6,524 bases of DNA from an uncultured Eubacterium sp. (GTDB lineage: Bacteria; Bacillota; Clostridia; Lachnospirales; Lachnospiraceae), in assembly GCA_900548465.1 (NCBI GenBank), contig URKY01000078.1, positions 1-6,524 on the forward strand, read 5' to 3'. Made by a program: the position numbers and the translations under genes. This document shows positions 1 to 5,117 of this stretch, piece after piece. The notes below the pieces were generated by a model. That model did not search any database, was not told where the DNA came from, and saw only the letters and a list, made by a program, of their open reading frames with translations. Numbering within the stretch: position 1 is the first letter of the stretch; every line of letters starts with the position of its first letter.

Positions 1-55
1 CGAACCCACATATCCAGCTTGGAAGGCTGGTGTTCTACCACTGAACTACACCCGC
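1..55 (-). tRNA. tRNA-Gly(UCC), 3' end cut by window edge
   Basis: The minus strand reads GCGGGTG (acceptor), a D-arm with GTTC and GAAC, an anticodon stem CCAGC/GCTGG around the loop CTTCCAA, and then the start of the T-arm (GTGGGTTCG). The anticodon UCC lies at 21-23 and reads GGA and other glycine codons. The T-arm end and the 3' acceptor strand fall outside the window, so about 55 of the usual 70-odd bases are present. It lies 5 bases downstream of tRNA-Pro and shares its promoter, so the two form one tRNA transcript that may continue to the left. Confidence 0.95.
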
Positions 56-60
56 GCGCA

Positions 61-135
61 TCGGGGTGACAGGATTCGAACCTGCGACCTCCTGATCCCA
101 AATCAGGCGCTCTAGCCAAGCTGAGCCACACCCCG
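61..135 (-). tRNA. tRNA-Pro(UGG)
   Basis: This is a complete cloverleaf. The acceptor CGGGGTG pairs with CACCCCG, the discriminator is A, the D-stem is GCTC/GAGC, the anticodon stem CCTGA/TCAGG encloses the loop TTTGGGA (anticodon UGG), and the T-arm is GCAGG-TTCGAAT-CCTGT. It is 75 nt long without a genomic CCA; the bases after the discriminator are TGC, so CCA must be added by the nucleotidyltransferase. It is the first gene after a near-consensus promoter at 170-198. Confidence 0.97.
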
Positions 136-169
136 TTTCGTGCTTTCTTTTTTTAGCAGCGCAAGAGTT

Positions 170-198
170 ATTATAGGGTAAGATGTATATAAAGTCAA
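170..198 (-). promoter_or_regulatory. Sigma-A promoter for tRNA-Pro/tRNA-Gly
   Basis: The -35 box is TTGACT (193-198) and the -10 box is a perfect TATAAT (170-175), with exactly 17 bp between them. The predicted start is about 30 nt upstream of tRNA-Pro. This is close to the strongest vegetative consensus, as expected for a stable RNA unit. Confidence 0.93.
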
Positions 199-248
199 GC
201 ATTTTTTTTATTTTTTTCAAAAATTTTATTTTTTACCTTTTTTTCACC

Positions 249-731
249 CTAAACATACTGAATTCTTATATCAGTTTTTCCTTCCGCATCCACCTTCATA
301 ACTCCATATGTAGGCTTTCGGTTTAGTTGTCTTGGTCTTGATACACTTCCCGGATTAACAACATACATTCCCTTATATATAGAATTATCCGGCACATGAG
401 TATGACCGTACATTGCAATATTACAGCCGTTACTTTTTGCCACGGAACATAAAGTATCAATATTATAATCAACTCCATAATCATGTCCATGCGTAGCAAA
501 AATCTTGTTATTTCCCACTTCTACTATTTCAAAAGCTTTATTCTCTGTTACAATATCGCAATTTCCTTTTACAACAACAGTTTTACATTTGCAAATATCT
601 TTCAGCACTTCATTCTGCCCCAAAATATCTCCTAAATGTATAACAAGATCTACATTAGTCTCTTTTTGAAATATTTTTCTCACATTATCCATATATCCAT
701 GAGAATCACTTATAATTATAATCTTCTTCAT
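249..731 (-). CDS. YfcE/YsnB-type metallophosphoesterase
   Basis: The 160-residue protein is a small calcineurin-like phosphoesterase of the YfcE/YsnB/MJ0936 family, cytosolic and probably a dinuclear-metal phosphodiesterase; the natural substrate of this family is not settled. The metal-binding series is complete: SDSHG (Asp9, His11), HLGD (Asp35), GNCD (Asn57), THGH (His81) and YGHTH (His110, His112), followed by the typical NPGS motif near 126-129. Length is normal for the family. The start codon overlaps the rdgB stop by one base (TAATG), and an AAGGAG lies about 12 bases upstream inside rdgB, so translation is probably coupled. An rdgB-yfcE pair is also known in Bacillus (ysnA-ysnB), which supports a conserved housekeeping link. 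It is the last gene of the cluster, ends with TAG, and has no clear intrinsic terminator after it. Confidence 0.92.
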   Translation of the reverse strand: MKKIIIISDSHGYMDNVRKIFQKETNVDLVIHLGDILGQNEVLKDICKCKTVVVKGNCDIVTENKAFEIVEVGNNKIFATHGHDYGVDYNIDTLCSVAKSNGCNIAMYGHTHVPDNSIYKGMYVVNPGSVSRPRQLNRKPTYGVMKVDAEGKTDIRIQYV

Positions 732-1330
732 TATATCTGCAATCTCCTTCTTAGAACCTCTTTCATCTGCTCTAACGCTTTTCCTCTATGGCTGATGCTG
801 TTTTTTAATTCAGGAGCCATTTCACCTGTTGTCATTTCATATTCAGGCACATATACGATAGGATCGTATCCGAAACCGTTCGTTCCCTTTTGTTCATATG
901 CAATTACCCCTTCAATGGTTCCCCTGCATGTTTCAATGTCTCCATTAGGAAAAGCTGCTGCCATAGCACATACAAATCTTGCACTTCTCTCACTTCCCTT
1001 AGCATCTTTCAGCTTATCAATAATATAGTTATTTTTTACATCATAACTTGTATCTTCCCCCAGAAATCTTGCTGAATATATTCCCGGTGCTCCGTCCATA
1101 TAATCAACTTCAAGTCCTGAATCATCTGCCAAAGCAATTTCCCCGGTCATTTCCATAATGGTCTTTGCCTTAATAATTGCATTTTCTTCAAATGTTGTTC
1201 CATCCTCAACTATGTCAACATCCACTCCGGCCTCTTTCATTGTGCACAATTCCACATCAAAGCCTTCAAGCATCATTTTTACTTCTCTTACTTTATCTTT
1301 GTTTGTAGTTGCAAATATTATTCTTTTCAT
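731..1330 (-). CDS. rdgB: XTP/dITP pyrophosphatase (Ham1/RdgB family)
   Basis: This cytosolic house-cleaning enzyme hydrolyses non-canonical purine nucleotides (dITP, XTP, ITP) to the monophosphate and pyrophosphate, keeping deaminated purines out of DNA and RNA. Counting from the second methionine it is 199 residues, the normal length. Family motifs are all present: the nucleotide-binding ATTNKDK near the N-terminus, FEENAIIKAK, the catalytic/metal ADDSGLEVD, GIYSAR, GTNGFGYDP, and the C-terminal base-recognition stretch SISHRGKAL. Two ATG codons are adjacent (1331-1333 and 1328-1330). The Shine-Dalgarno GAGG at 1338-1341 is 4 nt from the first and 7 nt from the second, so the second is preferred; the extra Met would not change function. 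It begins 11 nt after the protease gene and overlaps the phosphoesterase start by one base. Confidence 0.95.
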   Translation of the reverse strand: MKRIIFATTNKDKVREVKMMLEGFDVELCTMKEAGVDVDIVEDGTTFEENAIIKAKTIMEMTGEIALADDSGLEVDYMDGAPGIYSARFLGEDTSYDVKNNYIIDKLKDAKGSERSARFVCAMAAAFPNGDIETCRGTIEGVIAYEQKGTNGFGYDPIVYVPEYEMTTGEMAPELKNSISHRGKALEQMKEVLRRRLQI

Positions 1331-1337
1331 CATGTAT

Positions 1338-1341
1338 CCTC
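1338..1341 (-). promoter_or_regulatory. Shine-Dalgarno deciding the rdgB start
   Basis: GAGG sits in the 11-nt gap between the protease stop codon and the double ATG of rdgB. Spacing is 4 nt to the first ATG and 7 nt to the second; the latter is closer to the optimum and gives the family's typical N-terminus MKRIIFATTNK. Confidence 0.65.
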
Positions 1342-1344
1342 ACT

Positions 1345-3066
1345 TTAATTTGTGTATGCCTTCAGGCATATATTGCATTGTTCATTTTCTGCTGATTTCC
1401 AGTTAAGCCCTCCGGCACTAAAATAGCCTTCGCCATCTGTTAAATCAACTGTTCCTTCCATATCGCTGTTTTCCATCTCTACTGGAATAATTTTAAACAT
1501 TCTGTCCTGTTTCTGATTAGTAACCTTAACAATAACAGCGAATTTCTTATTTTTCGTTATTTTGTATTTTTTATCCAGATTAATAGTATAATATCCTTTG
1601 TTTTTCAAAACACCGCTGGCTGCAATATGATTTCTCTCGCTTAGCGAATTAGTATTCTTATAATTCTCACAGACAAATACTTCATATTTTAAATTTTCAT
1701 TTGTTCCATAAAAACCTACTGCCTGAATATTTTCAGTAGCTTTTGCTTTGTAAACGTTGGCAAAATATGCTGTATTTTCCCCGTCAAAGCCCATTGAACC
1801 GGTCCAGCCGCATAAATCACTCTGGTAAATATTGTTGTAATTATCCGTGTTCTCCACTTTTGTATAGCATACGTTGTTTGTGCCTATACAATCATCATAA
1901 TACGAAACGTAGAACACACCATTATAGCCAAATTTTCTGCCCCAGCTGTTCATGCAGATAAATGCACCATTTTCCTCTACTGATTCATCATTAAACAGTT
2001 CTTTAGAGAAATTGTCATCCCATCCTATTATAACCACATCATGGTTTGGCTTATTATTGCCTTTATAGCAATAGGCATACTCCGATTCATTGTAGTAAAC
2101 CGACGACGCATCTCCACTGTTCATGGACATATACATTGAACTTTCCACACCGCCGTATTTATACACCATTTCTTTTATTTGTTTATAATCTTTTTCGCCT
2201 ATAATCTGTGCCTCCTGAACGTGCTTTACAGGTTTGAGTTGCTTATTTGTCCTTTTGCTGCCATAAGGGTCATCTTTTTCCAATACCGGCCCTTTCCAAG
2301 CCATTAAATATGCCATAGACATCATATAATCCCCGCCATCCTGAATGTCTTCTCCCAGAGTATTATTATAAATTAAATTGTTCTCTGAAAAGTCATATGT
2401 TTCTTCCGGCGTCAATGAAGTCTCTAATGCCGTAAGGGTAGCAAACGCCCAGCATGTTCCCATATTTCCCTGATTTGAAGGTAGTACTGACCTTTTCTTA
2501 TCAATATAGCTGTAACGCTTGGGAAGATAATTATTTCCTATTGCAGTATCAGTAAAATACGCAGCATTTAACTCACTGTTCCATTTATATTTGTACTTAA
2601 AATAGTCAGTAAACACCGTCTCCGGTACATACAAAGTATCACCTTTTTTTATGATCTCGTCCTGAAGACTGTACTCATTGTCATTAAAAGAAATCTTCTT
2701 TTCTCCAATGTGCATTACTGCCACATTACTTCCCTTTTCAATAACCAGTCTCTTATTGTCATACACATACCATGCACAATCAAAATATTCCTTTACAATA
2801 TCCATTGGTATCATAAGGTTCAAATTATCACTCATGTATGTTTTTTTTTGAATTTGTTTTATTTTTTCTTTATTTACACTAACAGAAATTTCAGACTTAT
2901 TTGCACTGTCTGCCATTACTTTTTTCCATGTATCTTTTGCATTTATTTTTTGACCATAAGTGTTTTTTTGTACTGTCTTATTTGATATCACCAAAGCAAA
3001 ACATACAAAAATAATAAAGGCAAAAATACACGGCAGATATATCAGAAAATATTTTTTCTTATTCAT
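1345..3066 (-). CDS. Membrane-anchored papain-family (C1A) cysteine protease
   Basis: The 573-residue protein has four visible parts. Residues 3-29 are a lysine-led hydrophobic segment (signal anchor, no clear cleavage site). Residues about 60-172 resemble the copper-amine-oxidase N-terminal-like domain common on clostridial surface proteins, seen in the LMIPMDIVKEYF and TLYVPETVFTDYF strands. Residues about 180-400 form a C1 peptidase: oxyanion Gln199 and nucleophile Cys205 in QGNMGTCWAFA, His342 in NHDVVIIGWDD, and Asn373 in CMNSWG. Residues about 410-573 look like the lectin-like domain that often follows bacterial C1 proteases. All catalytic residues are intact, so it should be active outside the membrane; the substrate is unknown. 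It starts at ATG with AAGGA 6 nt upstream, directly behind the methyltransferase stop (9-nt gap), and is followed 11 nt later by rdgB. A papain-like propeptide in the usual sense is not recognisable. Domain names are from memory of the families, not a search. Confidence 0.9.
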   Translation of the reverse strand: MNKKKYFLIYLPCIFAFIIFVCFALVISNKTVQKNTYGQKINAKDTWKKVMADSANKSEISVSVNKEKIKQIQKKTYMSDNLNLMIPMDIVKEYFDCAWYVYDNKRLVIEKGSNVAVMHIGEKKISFNDNEYSLQDEIIKKGDTLYVPETVFTDYFKYKYKWNSELNAAYFTDTAIGNNYLPKRYSYIDKKRSVLPSNQGNMGTCWAFATLTALETSLTPEETYDFSENNLIYNNTLGEDIQDGGDYMMSMAYLMAWKGPVLEKDDPYGSKRTNKQLKPVKHVQEAQIIGEKDYKQIKEMVYKYGGVESSMYMSMNSGDASSVYYNESEYAYCYKGNNKPNHDVVIIGWDDNFSKELFNDESVEENGAFICMNSWGRKFGYNGVFYVSYYDDCIGTNNVCYTKVENTDNYNNIYQSDLCGWTGSMGFDGENTAYFANVYKAKATENIQAVGFYGTNENLKYEVFVCENYKNTNSLSERNHIAASGVLKNKGYYTINLDKKYKITKNKKFAVIVKVTNQKQDRMFKIIPVEMENSDMEGTVDLTDGEGYFSAGGLNWKSAENEQCNICLKAYTN

Positions 3067-3075
3067 AGTTTTTCC

Positions 3076-4224
3076 TTATTTGCCTTTTTTAGGCGGTTTT
3101 GGACCCATAAACTGATAGAAGTAGGTCTTAATCATACCATTGTAAATTTTACGGTTTTTAGTAGCTTTTATCCCCATATCCTTTTGGGCATCTTCATAGG
3201 ATGTTATTATAAAAGCCGACCAACTGTCTAACGCCTTATATCTTTCTCCCAATTGCTTATACAAAGTTGTGAGCTGACGCTTCTCCTCCAGTCTTTCACC
3301 ATATGGAGGATTGGTTACGATAAATCCGTATTTTTTGCTGTGACTTAATTTTTCCACGGGTCTTTGCTGAAAATGGATTAAATTCTCAACACCCGCATTT
3401 ATGGCATTCTTTCTTGAAAATTCTACCATCTTCTCATCAATGTCATATCCCTGTATATCTACATCAATGTCTTCATTTATTAAATCATCCGCCTCATTTA
3501 TAGCCTTATACCACAACTTTTTATCTATTATATTAGTCCACTGTTCCGCAGTAAATTCTCTGTTCATTCCCGGAGCTATATTAGCTGCGATCATTGCCGC
3601 CTCAATTGGAAATGTTCCACATCCGCAAAAAGGATCCACAAGTATTCTATCCTTATGCCATGGTGTAAGCATTATAAGTGCAGCTGCCAGTGTTTCCGAA
3701 ATTGGTGCCTTTGAAGTGTTGGTTCTATATCCTCTCTTGTGAAGTGACTCTCCCGTAGTATCTAGTCCAATAATTGCCTCATCCTTGTAAAAAAACACTC
3801 TTATTGGATATTCTGCACCATCCTCGCTAAACCAGTCAGTATCATACTTTATTTTCAATTTTTCTACTATAGCCTTTTTTACTATACGCTGAATATCTGA
3901 TGGACTAAAGAGTTTACTTTTTACGGTACTTGCTTTTTTTACCCAGAACTTTCCATTTTCCGGTATATATTTATCCCAGTCGAGCGCCTTTGTTTTCTCA
4001 AATAATTCATCATAAGACGTTGCCTTTATGCGTCCAATCTGAATCATAACTCTCTCAGCTGTACGCAAAAAAACATTTGCCCTGCACACAGCTAAAGCAT
4101 CACCTTCAAAAGTAATTCTACCATCTTCAACTTTTATAATATCGTATCCTAAATTTTGTATCTCTCTTTTTAGTACTGTTTCCACACCAAAATGACATGG
4201 AGAAACTAATTGCATTTTTTCCAT
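3076..4224 (-). CDS. THUMP-domain class I SAM-dependent RNA methyltransferase (YpsC/RlmL-like)
   Basis: The 382-residue cytosolic protein matches the length and layout of Bacillus YpsC and the N-terminal half of E. coli RlmL, which makes m2G in 23S rRNA. An N-terminal ferredoxin-like/THUMP RNA-binding region spans about 1-155 (GVETVLKREI near 13-22; ISETLAAALI leads into the catalytic part). The Rossmann methyltransferase follows: SAM motif I DPFCGCGTF (197-205), the acidic motif GYDID (259-263) and the catalytic NPPY (305-308), which marks N-methylation of an exocyclic amine. The tail is basic (GPKPPKKGK). The ATG is preceded by GGTGA at 4 nt and lies about 24 nt after the predicted transcription start; an alternative start at Met4 has no better ribosome site. 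It is the first gene of the four-gene cluster. The exact target nucleotide cannot be read from sequence. Confidence 0.93.
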   Translation of the reverse strand: MEKMQLVSPCHFGVETVLKREIQNLGYDIIKVEDGRITFEGDALAVCRANVFLRTAERVMIQIGRIKATSYDELFEKTKALDWDKYIPENGKFWVKKASTVKSKLFSPSDIQRIVKKAIVEKLKIKYDTDWFSEDGAEYPIRVFFYKDEAIIGLDTTGESLHKRGYRTNTSKAPISETLAAALIMLTPWHKDRILVDPFCGCGTFPIEAAMIAANIAPGMNREFTAEQWTNIIDKKLWYKAINEADDLINEDIDVDIQGYDIDEKMVEFSRKNAINAGVENLIHFQQRPVEKLSHSKKYGFIVTNPPYGERLEEKRQLTTLYKQLGERYKALDSWSAFIITSYEDAQKDMGIKATKNRKIYNGMIKTYFYQFMGPKPPKKGK

Positions 4225-4254
4225 TTGTTCACCACTCTTATTTTTTTCTATTTT

Positions 4255-4283
4255 ATAATAATAACATAAAACTGTAATGTCAA
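4255..4283 (-). promoter_or_regulatory. Sigma-A promoter of the methyltransferase-protease-rdgB-yfcE cluster
   Basis: A perfect -35 TTGACA (4278-4283) and a -10 TATTAT (4255-4260; one mismatch from consensus) are separated by 17 bp. The expected start near 4248 leaves a leader of about 24 nt, too short for a riboswitch. The promoter lies in the 75-bp gap behind the rhodanese gene. No terminator separates the two, so read-through from the rhodanese can also feed the cluster. Confidence 0.85.
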
Positions 4284-4299
4284 CATAGCTCTATTTTTA

Positions 4300-4580
4300 T
4301 TATTTATAACCTCCCACCACAGCTATAACATTATATCCGTTATTTGCCATTTCACTGGCTAATTTAAAACTATAACTTCCACGCCTGCAGTAAAGCACCC
4401 ATATATATTTTTTTCTGTCAAAACTATTAATTTCCTTCAGCGTAGCTGCCGGAATGTTTATGGCATTTTCTATATGAGAAGATAGGAAATCCTTTTCACT
4501 TCGTAAATCTACAACTATAACATCCTCCATACCTGCCATTTTTTTGCTTCATTTATAGATATCATTTTAAATTTTTGCAT
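4300..4580 (-). CDS. Small single-domain rhodanese, split by a -1 frame break at an A7 run
   Basis: The catalytic part (ATG at 4537-4539 to the TAA at 4300-4302, 79 residues) is a rhodanese sulfurtransferase domain: VIVVDLRSEKDF, the SSHIENAINIP segment, the active-site loop CRRGSYS with persulfide Cys51, and the closing VVGGYK. Read from this ATG alone, the usual first strand and helix are missing and no good Shine-Dalgarno precedes it. Those elements exist just upstream in another frame: ATG at 4578-4580, with GGTGA 3 nt before it, encodes MQKFKMISINEAKK, exactly the expected N-terminus. The frames join at seven A (4539-4545); one extra A, or a -1 slip there, gives KK-MAGMEDVIVVDLR and a 93-residue protein. 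Without it the upstream frame stops nine codons later (WQVWRML, then TAG). Causes could be programmed slippage, a sequencing indel or a mutation. The C-terminus is also slightly short for the family. The sulfur donor and acceptor are unknown. Confidence 0.75.
4539..4545 (-). other. A_AAA_AAA slippery heptamer at the rhodanese frame junction
   Basis: In the upstream reading frame the codons are GCA AAA AAA TGG, which places the run as X_XXY_YYZ with all A, a canonical -1 slippage arrangement. A -1 slip, or transcriptional insertion of one A, moves ribosomes directly into the catalytic rhodanese frame. I see no Shine-Dalgarno-like stimulator about 10 nt upstream and no strong hairpin just downstream, so efficiency cannot be predicted. 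Confidence 0.6.
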
Positions 4581-4646
4581 ACTTCACCATTTTTTTTTTA
4601 CTTATAATAGTTTATTATTTTTTTATCCTTATGTTACCCAATATGT

Positions 4647-4680
4647 AAAAAGCCCACAGACTTATTTAATTCTGCAGGCT
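4647..4680 (-). terminator. Intrinsic terminator of the small Ser/Lys-rich gene
   Basis: The minus-strand stem AGCCTGCAGA pairs with TCTGTGGGCT over 10 bp with two G-U pairs, has a 10-nt loop (4661-4670), and is followed by a short T-run. It begins 12 nt after the stop codon of the 54-residue reading frame and isolates it from the rhodanese. Confidence 0.88.
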
Positions 4681-4692
4681 CCGCCTCACTCA

Positions 4693-4857
4693 TTATCTGC
4701 AGTCAGTACTATCTGTTGCCTTATTCTTTGAAGTGCTGCTTTTTGATGTGCTTCTCTTTGATGTTTCACTCTTTGAAGTGCTGTTCTTTGATTCACTGTT
4801 TTTTGCATTACTGTAATCAGATGCAGAATTCTGTGATTTTGAATAATTCTTTGACAT
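4693..4857 (-). CDS. Small Ser/Lys/Asn-rich repeat protein, 54 residues, function unknown
   Basis: An ATG at 4855-4857 is preceded by a perfect AGGAGG at 4863-4868 with 5-nt spacing, and the frame closes with TAA just before a strong terminator, so this is a self-contained gene. The protein starts MSKNYSKSQNSASDY and ends ATDSTDCR. It is about 60% Ser, Lys, Asn and Thr, hydrophilic and basic, with no membrane segment or signal peptide, and probably disordered. Residues 23-47 are five pentapeptide repeats of the form SK-x-S-T (SKNST, SKSET, SKRST, SKSST, SKNKA). A single Cys53 is near the C-terminus. I do not recognise a named family. The composition recalls small spore or cytosolic Asn/Ser/Lys-rich proteins of Clostridia, and gamma-type SASPs in Bacillus have a comparable look, but this is resemblance of composition only. 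Confidence 0.78.
   Translation of the reverse strand: MSKNYSKSQNSASDYSNAKNSESKNSTSKSETSKRSTSKSSTSKNKATDSTDCR
4717..4791 (-). repeat. Five 15-bp in-frame tandem repeats
   Basis: Five consecutive 15-bp units each begin TCAAAG or TCAAAA (plus-strand ctttga at 4786, 4771, 4756 and 4726, and ttttga at 4741), and each encodes one Ser-Lys-x-x-x pentapeptide. First and fourth units differ at only a few positions, while the fifth is the most diverged. Such short coding repeats can expand or shrink by replication slippage without breaking the frame. Confidence 0.85.
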
Positions 4858-4891
4858 AACTACCTCCTAAAAACTTGTTTTGTCACAACAC

Positions 4892-4920
4892 TATTATTTC
4901 ATAAAAATAATTTTTTATAC
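4892..4920 (-). promoter_or_regulatory. Possible promoter of the small Ser/Lys-rich gene
   Basis: GTATA (4916-4920) and AATAATA (4892-4898) are 17 bp apart, 24 nt before the AGGAGG. This can be read as a poor sigma-A promoter (TTGTAT/AATAAT, 18 bp) or, with one mismatch in the -10, as a forespore sigma-G-like pair (GnATA and CATAATA). The region is so AT-rich that chance matches are likely. Confidence 0.3.
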
Positions 4921-4950
4921 AAAAAAAGACCTCTCAATACGAGAAGTCTT
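4921..4950 (-). terminator. Intrinsic terminator after tRNA-Arg
   Basis: On the minus strand AAGACTTCTC pairs with GAGAGGTCTT (10 bp, one G-U pair) around the loop GTATT, followed by a run of seven T. It starts 3 nt after the tRNA 3' end. Confidence 0.95.
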
Positions 4951-4953
4951 AAG

Positions 4954-5027
4954 CGTGCGTGAAAGGATTCGAACCCTCGGCCTTCTGGTCCGTAGCCAGA
5001 CGCTCTATCCAGCTGAGCTACACGCAC
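4954..5027 (-). tRNA. tRNA-Arg(ACG)
   Basis: This is a complete 74-nt cloverleaf: acceptor GTGCGTG/CACGCAC with discriminator G, D-stem GCTC/GAGC, anticodon stem TCTGG/CCAGA around the loop CTACGGA (anticodon ACG, whose A34 is expected to become inosine to read CGU, CGC and CGA), and the T-arm GAGGG-TTCGAAT-CCTTT with two G-U pairs. CCA is not encoded; GCTT follows. It is a single-gene unit with its own promoter and terminator. Confidence 0.97.
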
Positions 5028-5030
5028 ATA

Positions 5031-5060
5031 ATAACCGTCACTTTTAGCGACAATGGTTAT
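5031..5060 (-). other. Imperfect inverted repeat in the tRNA-Arg leader
   Basis: On the minus strand ATAACC, ATT, GTCGC, TAAAA, GTGAC, GGTTAT gives a 6-bp outer stem, a 3-nt bulge, and a 5-bp inner stem with one G-U around a 5-nt loop. It spans from the end of the -10 box to 3 nt before the tRNA, so the transcribed part could fold as a 5' leader hairpin. Its role is unknown and it may be incidental. Confidence 0.5.
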
Positions 5061-5087
5061 TGTACACCAATGAAGTTTATATGTCAA
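5059..5087 (-). promoter_or_regulatory. Sigma-A promoter of tRNA-Arg
   Basis: A perfect -35 TTGACA (5082-5087) and a -10 TACAAT (5059-5064) are separated by exactly 17 bp. Transcription should start near 5052, about 25 nt before the mature tRNA. Confidence 0.93.
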
Positions 5088-5117
5088 TTACTTTCTATCC
5101 TTTGTTTTTGTTTGTTT

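Noticed and set aside
35..220. 61-codon minus-strand open frame
   Set aside because: It runs through tRNA-Pro, its promoter and part of tRNA-Gly; the peptide (SAWLERLIWDQEVAGSNPVTP) is the familiar false translation of tRNA sequence.
205..240. Possible terminator after yfcE (AAAAAT/ATTTTT)
   Set aside because: The stem would be A-U only, about 6 bp, and is followed by A, not T, on the transcribed strand.
636..1028. Plus-strand open frames over the rdgB/yfcE and protease region (also 890-1075, 1158-1406, 1743-1961, 2710-2985, 3401-3742)
   Set aside because: All lie antisense to genes with complete family motifs, have no convincing Shine-Dalgarno, and have low-complexity or Cys/Ser/His-rich translations typical of antisense shadows.
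4225..4254. Riboswitch, T-box or attenuator before the methyltransferase cluster
   Set aside because: The predicted leader is only about 24 nt, too short for any such element.
4591..4650. Promoter for the rhodanese gene (TATTAT near 4604-4612)
   Set aside because: A -10-like TATTAT exists, but no -35 box is found at 16-18 bp and the stretch is almost pure A/T; not enough to call.
4717..4791. Regular repeats as a CRISPR array
   Set aside because: The units are 15 bp, contiguous, in frame with a gene and have no unique spacers.
4954..5027. tRNA genes as attachment sites of an integrated element
   Set aside because: No integrase gene and no duplicated tRNA 3' fragment are seen in the window; the neighbours are ordinary chromosomal genes.
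4899..5087. 62-codon minus-strand open frame
   Set aside because: It covers tRNA-Arg, its promoter and terminator; VAQLDRASGYGPEGRGFESFHA is a well-known tRNA mistranslation, not a protein.
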